From Planctomycetaceae bacterium (GTDB taxonomy: Bacteria > Planctomycetota > Planctomycetia > Pirellulales > Pirellulaceae): DNA of 64,000 nt. This document shows, in pieces, positions 42,909 to 50,700 of the stretch. The stretch is taken from the NCBI GenBank assembly GCA_020638995.1, contig JACKHM010000002.1, positions 1 to 64,000 of the forward strand, given 5' to 3'. Position 1 is the stretch's first letter, and every line of letters starts with the position of its first letter. The position numbers and the translations under genes are program-made. The notes beneath the pieces are model-generated. The model was not told the DNA's origin. It saw only the letters and a list, made by a program, of their open reading frames with translations, and searched no databases.

Positions 42909-45118
42909 TGGCTGAGTATAGTTGGCCGAGTCGCGAAGCGACGGCAGTTATTGGCAAGGAACACGATCGTCTTGACGGTATGGCGAAGGCGTCCGGTGCG
43001 GCGAAGTATACCTACGATGTGAACCTGAAGAATCAATTGATTGCGGCGGCACTGGGATGTCCGCACGCACACTGCAAGATTACCAAGCTTGATGTGAGCG
43101 CCGCCGAAAAGACTCCTGGCGTTGTGGCCGTGCATGTCTTCGATCATGCCGCCGTCGGTCGCGAGGTCGAATGGGAAGGCGAATTGCTTGCGGTCGTTGC
43201 CGCGGAAAGTGAAGCCGCAGCAAACGCCGGCGTCGCAGCAATCAAACTCGAGTATGAAGAGCTGCCTGTTTTCGTCGACGACGAGAATCTCGAAGCCGCT
43301 GAGCAGGCGGGACGGACGGGAAAGGGGGGTGGAAAGACAGAGCTCGAACGTGAACCGGGCGACGACGATGACGAAGACGAATTCGTCGAAAAGGAAATCG
43401 CCCGCCTGTTCAAGGAGTCGAAGTTTGTCGTCGAAGGGTACTACGGTATCGACGCCATTACGCATTGTTGCCTAGAACCACACGGTTCGACGGTCGAGTG
43501 GAAGGATGGCAAGCTGGTTGCTTACCTCTCGACACAAAACGTCTCCGGTACGGATGAAGGCTTTGCTAACGATCTGGGCATCACGTCGAGCGACGTCGAA
43601 GTAAAGTGCGATTACATCGGCGGCGGCTTTGGAAGCAAGTTCGCGCCCGATTACTGGGCTGTCGCGGCGGCCAAAATCTCGAAAGCTACCGGACGTCCGA
43701 TCAAGTTTCTGTTGTCGCGCGATCAGGAGTTAAAGATTGCAGGCAATCGACCGTCCGGTTACGTCAAAGTTAAGATTGGCGCCGACGAGAACGGTGCGTT
43801 GACCATCTGGGACTCTGTGCATTGGGGAACCGCCGGTTACAAAGGTGGCGGCGTCAGTCAGACCGTGATGCCTTACGTGATTCGCCCAAAGAATTATCGC
43901 CGCATCGCGACGACTGTTGCAACAAACACCGCCCAGTCGAGAGCTTGGCGTGCTCCGAACCATCCGCAAGCTTGTGCGATGTCTCAAACGGCCATAGACG
44001 ACTTGGCTGGAAAGATGGGGGCGAGCAGCTACGATGTCTTCGCCGCAAACCTGCGAGCGGGTAATGTTGACTCGCAACACCCCGACGCCGCCAATGTCTA
44101 CCTCGCCGAGATGGAACGAGCGGCCGAATTGATCGACTGGAAGGCGAATTGGCATCCGCATGGCAAGGGCAAATCGCGAGGCTCGATTGTCGATGGCCTC
44201 GGGATGGCCCTGCATACATGGGGAGGGACGGCGAACAACTCGGATTGCCGATTGAAGATTTCTCCTGATGGCAGTGTCGAGGCATTCTGTGGATCGCAAG
44301 ATCTCGGAACGGGGACGCGGACGGTGATCGCTCAAGTCCTGGCCGAAACATTTGGTTTGGGTGTTGGCCAAGTGCGAGTGAACATCGGTAGCTCGAAGTA
44401 TCCGGCTAGTGGTGCCTCTGGTGGAAGCACGACGGTCGGCGGCGTCTGCGAATCGCACCGTCGCGCCGGTCAGGACGCACTGGAAAAGATCTTCGAACTT
44501 GCTGCCAAGGAACTCGGTGTCGAGGCTGCATCTCTGGAAGCGGTTGGCGGTCAAATTCGTGTCAAAGGCGCCGACAAAGCCATTGCCTGGAAGAAGGCCT
44601 GCACGCTGCTGGGGATGAAGCCGCTGGAGGTAAATGCGAGTTACAAACGCGGAGACGTTAGCACGCTTTCCAGCAGTGGTGTTTGTGGCGTGCAAATGGC
44701 TCATGTCGAAGTTGACAAGGAAACCGGCGTCATCAAGATCAAGAAGTTTGTGGCCGTGCAGGACCAAGGTTTGGTAATCAACCCAAAGACCTGTAAGAGC
44801 CAGATCTATGGTGCCATGATCATGGGGATTGCTGCGGCATTGTACGAGCGGCGGATCACCGACCCGAAGTCCGGAGCATTCGTCAACGCTGAACTTGCCG
44901 ATTACAAGCTTGCTCGGCTGGGCGACATCGGCGAACTTGTCGTCGAGTTGTACGAACCTGAGAGCGAAAGGCAACGCGGTGTAATCGGCAACGGCGAGCC
45001 CCCAGCGATCAGTCCCAAAGCGGCGATTTCGAACGCCGTCGCAAACGCGTTGGGCATTCGTGTACCCGTCATTCCTTTAACTCCCAAACGCGTTCTCGAC
45101 GCCCTAGCCAAAGCATAA
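42908..45118 (+). CDS. XDH-family molybdopterin-binding large subunit
   Basis: A 736-aa catalytic subunit of the xanthine dehydrogenase / aldehyde oxidase family, which binds the molybdenum cofactor and oxidises aldehydes or N-heterocycles. Landmarks are HDRLDGMAKASGAAKYTYDV, IGGGFGSKF, AWRAPNHPQ, CGSQDLGTGTRTV, GASGGSTTVGG and, near the C-terminus, GNGEPPAISPKAA with the expected catalytic glutamate. An acidic insertion (GDDDDEDEFVEKE) lies around residue 160. It has no signal of its own and would be carried by the Tat small subunit. Substrate unknown; no Moco biosynthesis gene is present. Confidence 0.93.
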   Translation: MAEYSWPSREATAVIGKEHDRLDGMAKASGAAKYTYDVNLKNQLIAAALGCPHAHCKITKLDVSAAEKTPGVVAVHVFDHAAVGREVEWEGELLAVVAAESEAAANAGVAAIKLEYEELPVFVDDENLEAAEQAGRTGKGGGKTELEREPGDDDDEDEFVEKEIARLFKESKFVVEGYYGIDAITHCCLEPHGSTVEWKDGKLVAYLSTQNVSGTDEGFANDLGITSSDVEVKCDYIGGGFGSKFAPDYWAVAAAKISKATGRPIKFLLSRDQELKIAGNRPSGYVKVKIGADENGALTIWDSVHWGTAGYKGGGVSQTVMPYVIRPKNYRRIATTVATNTAQSRAWRAPNHPQACAMSQTAIDDLAGKMGASSYDVFAANLRAGNVDSQHPDAANVYLAEMERAAELIDWKANWHPHGKGKSRGSIVDGLGMALHTWGGTANNSDCRLKISPDGSVEAFCGSQDLGTGTRTVIAQVLAETFGLGVGQVRVNIGSSKYPASGASGGSTTVGGVCESHRRAGQDALEKIFELAAKELGVEAASLEAVGGQIRVKGADKAIAWKKACTLLGMKPLEVNASYKRGDVSTLSSSGVCGVQMAHVEVDKETGVIKIKKFVAVQDQGLVINPKTCKSQIYGAMIMGIAAALYERRITDPKSGAFVNAELADYKLARLGDIGELVVELYEPESERQRGVIGNGEPPAISPKAAISNAVANALGIRVPVIPLTPKRVLDALAKA

Positions 45119-45162
45119 TCGCATCGCCGCAATCTGCGTCGTTGCTTAAGGAGAAGTAAAAC

Positions 45163-46149
45163 ATGAAAGCATTTGAATACGCATCGCCTCGGACTGAGGC
45201 CGAAGTCGTCCAGCTCTTGTCAGCCGAACCGGGCAAGACCGAGATTCTGGCCGGCGGCACAGACTTAGTTGGATTGATGAAGAAGATGATTGTCACGCCT
45301 GATCGTGTCGTGAACATCATGGACGTACCGACGCTGAAGTCGATAGACGAGATGCCGGATGGTAGCGTGTCGATTGGAGCAGCGGTGACGCTTGATGATA
45401 TCCTGGCGCATCCCTACTTGGACTTGTATCCAGCGATCAAGCAAGCCATTCGAGGCATCAGCAGCATGCAGTTGCAAGCTCAAGGGACGCTTGGCGGCGA
45501 AGTGTGCCAGCGCCCACGTTGCTGGTTCTATCGAAACGGCGATGGGTTGTTGGGTGAAGGAGTCGCTTCAGGTGCGAACGAGTTCCATGCCATTCTCGGC
45601 AACAGCGGTCGGGCCAAGTTTGTGAACAGCTCGCGAATCGCGCCAGCGCTGATCGCACTCGATGCCCAGCTGCGAGTGCTAGGACCAGATGTGGAAAGCG
45701 AGCAGTTCGTTCCGCTGGCTGGATTTTTTCGTTCGCCTCAGCGTGAAGGTCAACGCGAGCACGTGCTCGCGGCCAATCAGTTTGTCACACACATCATCCT
45801 GCCTCCGATAGAGGGTCGGACCTGTGCGACATATGAGGTGCGACATGGCGAGGGGCCCGACTATCCCCTCGCCGCCGCCGCCGCCGCATTGCGACTTGAT
45901 GGCTTTGGCATTGTCCACGACGCAAATGTCGTACTCGGGCAAGTCGCTCCGATGCCATGGATATCACAAGAGGCGAGTTCGGTCCTGCGAGGTCGCAAGG
46001 TCGACGCAGCGTTGGCCGAAGCTGCTGGCGAGGCTGCGGTATCGCGAGCGACTCCGCTTTCTCAGAACGCGTATAAAGTGCAACTGGCGAAGGTCGCCGT
46101 CAAACGGGCTATTTTGCTGGCCGCCGGCTTTGAAACAGGAGGGTTTTAA
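45163..46149 (+). CDS. XDH-family FAD-binding subunit
   Basis: A 328-aa subunit of the CoxM/YagS class. FAD binding is shown by AEILAGGTDL-type TEILAGGTDLVGLMKK and SIGAAVTLDDILAHP. GTLGGEVCQRPRCWFYRNG corresponds to the part that holds a [4Fe-4S] cluster in PaoB-like proteins, but only two cysteines remain, and the three later ligand positions are not Cys. AAGGAG lies 8 bp before the ATG. It follows the large subunit by 44 bp and precedes the Cys-rich gene by 2 bp. Confidence 0.9.
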   Translation: MKAFEYASPRTEAEVVQLLSAEPGKTEILAGGTDLVGLMKKMIVTPDRVVNIMDVPTLKSIDEMPDGSVSIGAAVTLDDILAHPYLDLYPAIKQAIRGISSMQLQAQGTLGGEVCQRPRCWFYRNGDGLLGEGVASGANEFHAILGNSGRAKFVNSSRIAPALIALDAQLRVLGPDVESEQFVPLAGFFRSPQREGQREHVLAANQFVTHIILPPIEGRTCATYEVRHGEGPDYPLAAAAAALRLDGFGIVHDANVVLGQVAPMPWISQEASSVLRGRKVDAALAEAAGEAAVSRATPLSQNAYKVQLAKVAVKRAILLAAGFETGGF

Positions 46150-46151
46150 CG

Positions 46152-46394
46152 ATGGGTTTCAAGAAGTACTACGACGAGCAGCGTCCCGTAACCGAGCCCG
46201 CGTGCATTCACCTTCGCAGCAAAGCGATCTACGTTACCGGCGAGATCCGCACGCCGGATCACCCCGATGAGGAAGGCAGCCAGTACTGCTGGTGTAACAA
46301 GACGCAGCATATTCTTGGTCCCGATCATTGCGACGTCGAGCGAGGACGTTGCGTGCCGGGACGCGACTGCTTTTGCGAGTCATATGACGTGTAA
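46152..46394 (+). CDS. Cys-rich 80-aa protein, last gene of the XDH-like operon
   Basis: Small protein starting MGFKKYYDEQRPVTEPACIH and rich in cysteine in its second half: YCWCNKTQ, HCDVERGRCVPG and DCFCESYDV, with seven cysteines in total. The pattern suggests a metal or Fe-S site. It has no signal peptide. It starts 2 bp after the FAD-subunit stop and precedes an intrinsic terminator, so it belongs to the operon. It may be an assembly or electron-transfer partner; this is inferred from position only. Confidence 0.75.
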   Translation: MGFKKYYDEQRPVTEPACIHLRSKAIYVTGEIRTPDHPDEEGSQYCWCNKTQHILGPDHCDVERGRCVPGRDCFCESYDV

Positions 46395-46436
46395 ATAAGT
46401 CGATCGTCGGGATTGGTTATTGAGACAGTGAATACC

Positions 46437-46467
46437 GACCGCTCAGCCATCGTTGAGCGGTCTTTTT
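46437..46467 (+). terminator. Intrinsic terminator of the XDH-like operon
   Basis: A perfect 9-bp stem GACCGCTCA / TGAGCGGTC with a short loop, followed by five T residues. It lies 43 bp after the stop of the Cys-rich gene and 188 bp before the next gene, so it closes the operon. Confidence 0.88.
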
Positions 46468-46654
46468 GTTGCGCACCCGAATAGGTGGCGATCACGTCTC
46501 AGGCGATCAGCTCGACTTCTCGCAATGAGCATGTTCGAAACTCGTTGCATGGCTTCGGACGTCGGGATAAACTCGTAACTATGAAAGCACTTACGGTTTA
46601 GTTGCCGGCTTTCAGTTTCTCTCGCATGTTATCGATACAACAAGGCAATCACGG

Positions 46655-48034
46655 ATGCTCAATCTGACAGATCGCGGGACGGCACATACCTGTAACGGTC
46701 TCACGCGGCGTGACTTTATGCAGGTGGGGACGCTAGGAGCCATCGGCCTCTCGCTGCCGCAATACCTCGCCGCGAACGAACAGGGAACCGTTAGTAAGAA
46801 AGACGACGACCGTGCATGCATCATGATCTTTAATCTTGGTGCTCCGAGCCAGCTTGACACCTTCGACATGAAGCCGGAAGCGCCTTCCGAAATACGCGGG
46901 CCCTTCAGTCCCATCAGCACGGTGTCTGAAGCGATCCAGATCTCGGAAATATTCCCAGGACATGCCAAGGTGGCGGACAAATTCTCGCTAGTGCGGTCAT
47001 GTTATCACTCGGGTGCCGCGGTCCACGATGCCGGCTGGCAGATGATGCAGACGGGCCGTCAATTCGCTGGTGGCGTCGAAACACCTCACGCAGGCGCGGT
47101 ACTAAGCTATCTGCGTGGTCGCAAGACAGACCTTCCCGCACACGTGGTGTTGCCCGAAACGATGGGCCGTGGAGGTGGGAACCTTCCCAATGGGCAAGCG
47201 GGCGGATTTCTCGGCAAGGCTCATGATCCGTTCTCGCTGATGGCTGATCCGTCGCAGCCAAATTTTAAGGTGCCCGACCTGTTACCCCCGCCCGAGATCG
47301 GAGAAGTTCGACTCGAACGTCGACGTCGGATGCGTGAAGTTGTCGACTCGACACTGAAGAACTTCGAGGCGACGGAAAACGCTCAACTGCTCGACAGCAA
47401 CTTCCAAGCTGCCTATCGCTTGATGACGAGCCCTCAAGCGCGTGATGCCTTTGACCTGTCCAAAGAACCTACGAAGGTTCGCGAACGCTATGGTATGACG
47501 CGATTCGGTCAGTGCTGCTTGCTCGCCAGGCGATTGATCGAAGGTGGCGTTCGGTTTGTCACGATCAATACATTTCTGACGGTGTTTGACGAGATCACCT
47601 GGGACATCCACGGCTCGAAGCCGTTTACTTCCATCGAAGGCATGAAGAACATCGTTGCTCCGCTCTACGACACTGCTTACAGCGCATTGATCGAGGATTT
47701 GTCGGAACGTGGACTGTTGGACAAGACTTTGGTCTGCAATCTTGCCGAGTTCGGTCGGACGCCGCGAGTGAATCCCGCGGCCGGTCGCGACCATTGGCCG
47801 CAATGCTTTACGACCTACTTTGCGGGTGGTGGTGTGAAAGGCGGCCAAGTCGTTGGTCGAAGTGATCCGATTGGTGGCGTGCCTGCGGAGCGACCCGTCG
47901 AACCCGCAAACATTGCTGCGACGATCTTTCACAGCCTCGGATTGAATATCGAATCCCACCTGCCCGGTCCTGCCGGGCGACCATTCCCGTTGGTCGATAT
48001 CGGGAAACGAGAAATTCACGAGTTGTTCGCTTAG
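46655..48034 (+). CDS. DUF1501 protein, Tat-exported, first gene of a PSD-type cluster
   Basis: A 459-aa protein. The leader NGLTRRDFMQVGTLGAIGLSLPQ is a Tat signal. Family landmarks are CIMIFNLGAPSQLDTFDMKPEAP, FSLVRSCYHSGAAVHDAG, GGVRFVTINTFL, TLVCNLAEFGRTPRVNPAAGRDHWPQ and YFAGGGVKGGQVVGRSD. It is followed on the same strand by DUF1549/1553, cytochrome-WD40 and ThuA genes, the usual planctomycete association. The role is unknown. It is the second DUF1501 protein here; the two share motifs but differ between them. Confidence 0.93.
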   Translation: MLNLTDRGTAHTCNGLTRRDFMQVGTLGAIGLSLPQYLAANEQGTVSKKDDDRACIMIFNLGAPSQLDTFDMKPEAPSEIRGPFSPISTVSEAIQISEIFPGHAKVADKFSLVRSCYHSGAAVHDAGWQMMQTGRQFAGGVETPHAGAVLSYLRGRKTDLPAHVVLPETMGRGGGNLPNGQAGGFLGKAHDPFSLMADPSQPNFKVPDLLPPPEIGEVRLERRRRMREVVDSTLKNFEATENAQLLDSNFQAAYRLMTSPQARDAFDLSKEPTKVRERYGMTRFGQCCLLARRLIEGGVRFVTINTFLTVFDEITWDIHGSKPFTSIEGMKNIVAPLYDTAYSALIEDLSERGLLDKTLVCNLAEFGRTPRVNPAAGRDHWPQCFTTYFAGGGVKGGQVVGRSDPIGGVPAERPVEPANIAATIFHSLGLNIESHLPGPAGRPFPLVDIGKREIHELFA

Positions 48035-48194
48035 GCGATGCTCGAACACGCACCACCATCGCGAAGCACGCGAGCAATTTCGATGGTTCCGAGCAACCGG
48101 AATTTGTGGTGACTTACGCGACGGTTGTTTAGGATGCCATATTGGCAATTTATCCACGGTGAACATTCCATAGTGACTCAAAGGTTTTCCTGTC

Positions 48195-50681
48195 ATGCTT
48201 GTTCCGAGTAAGTCGGTTGTTTTTTGCTTCTTAGCGACGCTGTTCACCGGCGTCGTCATCGCTGAGTCATCAATTACCGTGCTGCCAACGCAAGTCACGT
48301 TACATGGACCGGAGTCGTTTCAGCGACTCCTGGTTCAACACGTCGGTGGCGAGAACATCCGGAGCCAGCTGCGCGAGGGAGCTGAACTGACTTCGAGCGA
48401 TCCAACCGTCGTCGCGATCGATGGCGACACACTGCGGCCGCTTGCCGACGGCGTCGCAGAGATTCACGCCAAAAGCGGAGAAATGTCTGCTAGTATTCCC
48501 GTAAGAGTCACCGGCATGCAGTCGCCTCATGCATGGAGCTTTGGGAACCATGTTCAAGCTGTGTTATCGAAAGCAGGCTGCAATTCTGGCGCGTGTCATG
48601 GTGCGCTGGCCGGAAAGGGCGGCTTCAAGTTGTCGCTGCGAGGCTACGACACGGAGACGGATTATCATACGCTAACTCGACAAGCTCGCGGGCGCCGCAT
48701 CGAACTTGCCGATCCCGGGCGCAGCCTACTGTTGGCCAAACCGACTGGCGCGTTGCCGCACAAAGGTGGCCTGCGATTCGATGTTGATTCCTATGAGTAC
48801 CGCGTGTTGGCGGAATGGATCAGCGCAGGAGCTCGCGGTCCATCGAAGTCAGATCCCGAGTTGAAACATATCGAAATATTTCCCAAGTTGGCGACATTGC
48901 ACATTGGCGACAAACAACAACTTCTCGTGCGCGCTCATTACTCCGATGGCCACACCGAAGATGTGACTCGGTGGGCAAAGTACACTTCTGCCGCGGAAGC
49001 AGTTGCATCGGTGGACGAGCGGGGCGAGTTGACCGTTATGGGAAATGGGGAAGGTGCGATCTCGGCTTGGTTTGCCAGCAAAATTGTGATCGCTCGTGTC
49101 ACCGCTCCGTATGCCAACGACGTCGCCGACGAAATCTACGAGAAGACTCCCCAACGAAACTTTATCGACGAACTGGTGACTAAGCAGTTGCGTCGATTAA
49201 ATCTCCCGCCATCTCCGCCGGCATCCGACGCGGAATTCATCCGTCGTGTCTATATCGATACGATCGGGACGCTGCCGACATCCGACGAGGTGCGAGACTT
49301 CCTGGAAGACCAATCGACCGACAAACGCGACAAAGTTATCGAATCGCTTCTGTCACGCAGTGAATTTGTCGACTACTGGGCTTATAAATGGTCGGACATC
49401 TTGTTGCTGAATGGTACGTTGCTTCGGCCTGATGCGGTAAAGGCATACTATCAGTGGGTTCATCAGCACGTCGAAGCTAATACATCTTGGGATCGATTTG
49501 TTCGCGAGATCGTTACCGCGCAGGGCAGTAGCTTCGAAAACGGAGCCACGAATTTCTATGCCCTGCATCAAGACCCAGAAACGATGTCCGAAAACGTCAG
49601 TCAGGCATTCCTCGGACTATCGATTGGGTGCGCCAAGTGCCACAACCATCCGCTGGAGAAATGGACTAACGACCAGTACTATGCGATGGCAAACATGTTC
49701 TCGCGCGTACGAGCAAAGGGGTGGGGCGGAGATTCTCGCAACGGCGATGGCAAGCGGACGCTGTTTGTTGTTACGAAAGGCGAGCTTACACAGCCGTTAA
49801 CCGGAAAGCCCCAACCGCCGACTCCTCTGGATGGTGAGCCATTATCTTTCGATGCTACGGATGATCGCCGCGTGCATCTCGCGAATTGGCTGACGGCGCC
49901 GGAGAATCCATACTTTGCCAGATCGATCGCAAATCGGGTCTGGGCAAACTACTTTGGTGTGGGGTTGGTCGAGTCGATCGACGATATGCGCGACTCGAAT
50001 CCAGCAAGCAACGAAGAGTTGCTCTCGGCAACTGCCGACTATGTTGTGGCGAATAAGTTCGACCTCAAGGCACTGATGCGAGCGATCTTGCAGAGCCACA
50101 CGTATCAACGCAGCAGCCAACCGCTCGCAGAGAATCAGGACGAGCATCGTTTCTACTCGCGATATTACCCGCGGCGTCTGATGGCGGAGGTGATGCTGGA
50201 CGCGATCTCGCAAGTCACCGGCGTGCCTACGGATTTCACGGAAGTCGCCTATCCGGGAGCGGATAAACAAAAGACCGACTTCTATCCGAAGGGTACTCGA
50301 GCGTTGCAGTTATACGACTCGGCTGTCGCCTCGTACTTCCTGAAAACATTTGGACGCAACGACCGCCAGATCACTTGTGAGTGCGAGCGATCTGACGAAC
50401 CGAGCATGGTACAAGTCCTGCATATTTCAAACGGCGACACGCTGAACAACAAGTTGCAGGCAAAGGATGGCCGCGTCGAAAAGTTGCTGGCATCAAAGTC
50501 GCCGAACTATTCGATTATTGAGGAAGCCTATCTGATGTCAGTTGCTCGGTATCCTACGGACGGTGAAATGCAGGAGCTGCTGACGGTTATGAATTCGGCT
50601 CCCCTCGACCAGCGACGCATCGTCATCGAAGACTTGTTCTGGAGTTTGCTGAGCAGTCGTGAGTTTTTATTCAATCATTGA
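48195..50681 (+). CDS. DUF1549/DUF1553 protein with Ig-like domain and cytochrome-type motifs
   Basis: An 828-aa exported protein. After a signal peptide comes a region with Ig-like composition (SITVLPTQVTLHGPESFQRL and a second near HIGDKQQLLVRAHYSDG), then CNSGACHGALAGKGGFKLSL with a CxxxxCH motif. DUF1549 begins at FIRRVYIDTIGTLPT and includes GCAKCHNHPLEKWTNDQYY, a CxxCH motif that may bind haem. DUF1553 runs from NPYFARSIANRVWANYFG to the end. These proteins partner DUF1501 proteins and are extracytoplasmic. The biochemical function is not known; redox or polysaccharide-related roles have been suggested. Confidence 0.92.
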   Translation: MLVPSKSVVFCFLATLFTGVVIAESSITVLPTQVTLHGPESFQRLLVQHVGGENIRSQLREGAELTSSDPTVVAIDGDTLRPLADGVAEIHAKSGEMSASIPVRVTGMQSPHAWSFGNHVQAVLSKAGCNSGACHGALAGKGGFKLSLRGYDTETDYHTLTRQARGRRIELADPGRSLLLAKPTGALPHKGGLRFDVDSYEYRVLAEWISAGARGPSKSDPELKHIEIFPKLATLHIGDKQQLLVRAHYSDGHTEDVTRWAKYTSAAEAVASVDERGELTVMGNGEGAISAWFASKIVIARVTAPYANDVADEIYEKTPQRNFIDELVTKQLRRLNLPPSPPASDAEFIRRVYIDTIGTLPTSDEVRDFLEDQSTDKRDKVIESLLSRSEFVDYWAYKWSDILLLNGTLLRPDAVKAYYQWVHQHVEANTSWDRFVREIVTAQGSSFENGATNFYALHQDPETMSENVSQAFLGLSIGCAKCHNHPLEKWTNDQYYAMANMFSRVRAKGWGGDSRNGDGKRTLFVVTKGELTQPLTGKPQPPTPLDGEPLSFDATDDRRVHLANWLTAPENPYFARSIANRVWANYFGVGLVESIDDMRDSNPASNEELLSATADYVVANKFDLKALMRAILQSHTYQRSSQPLAENQDEHRFYSRYYPRRLMAEVMLDAISQVTGVPTDFTEVAYPGADKQKTDFYPKGTRALQLYDSAVASYFLKTFGRNDRQITCECERSDEPSMVQVLHISNGDTLNNKLQAKDGRVEKLLASKSPNYSIIEEAYLMSVARYPTDGEMQELLTVMNSAPLDQRRIVIEDLFWSLLSSREFLFNH

Positions 50682-50700
50682 ACAAATCTCGTAAAGACCC

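Noticed and set aside
43730..44974. 414-codon minus-strand frame opposite the XDH large subunit
   Set aside because: Antisense shadow produced by codon bias; the sense frame has all Moco motifs.
47282..48298. 338-codon minus-strand frame overlapping two plus-strand genes
   Set aside because: It spans the end of the DUF1501 gene and the start of the next gene and has unnatural composition.
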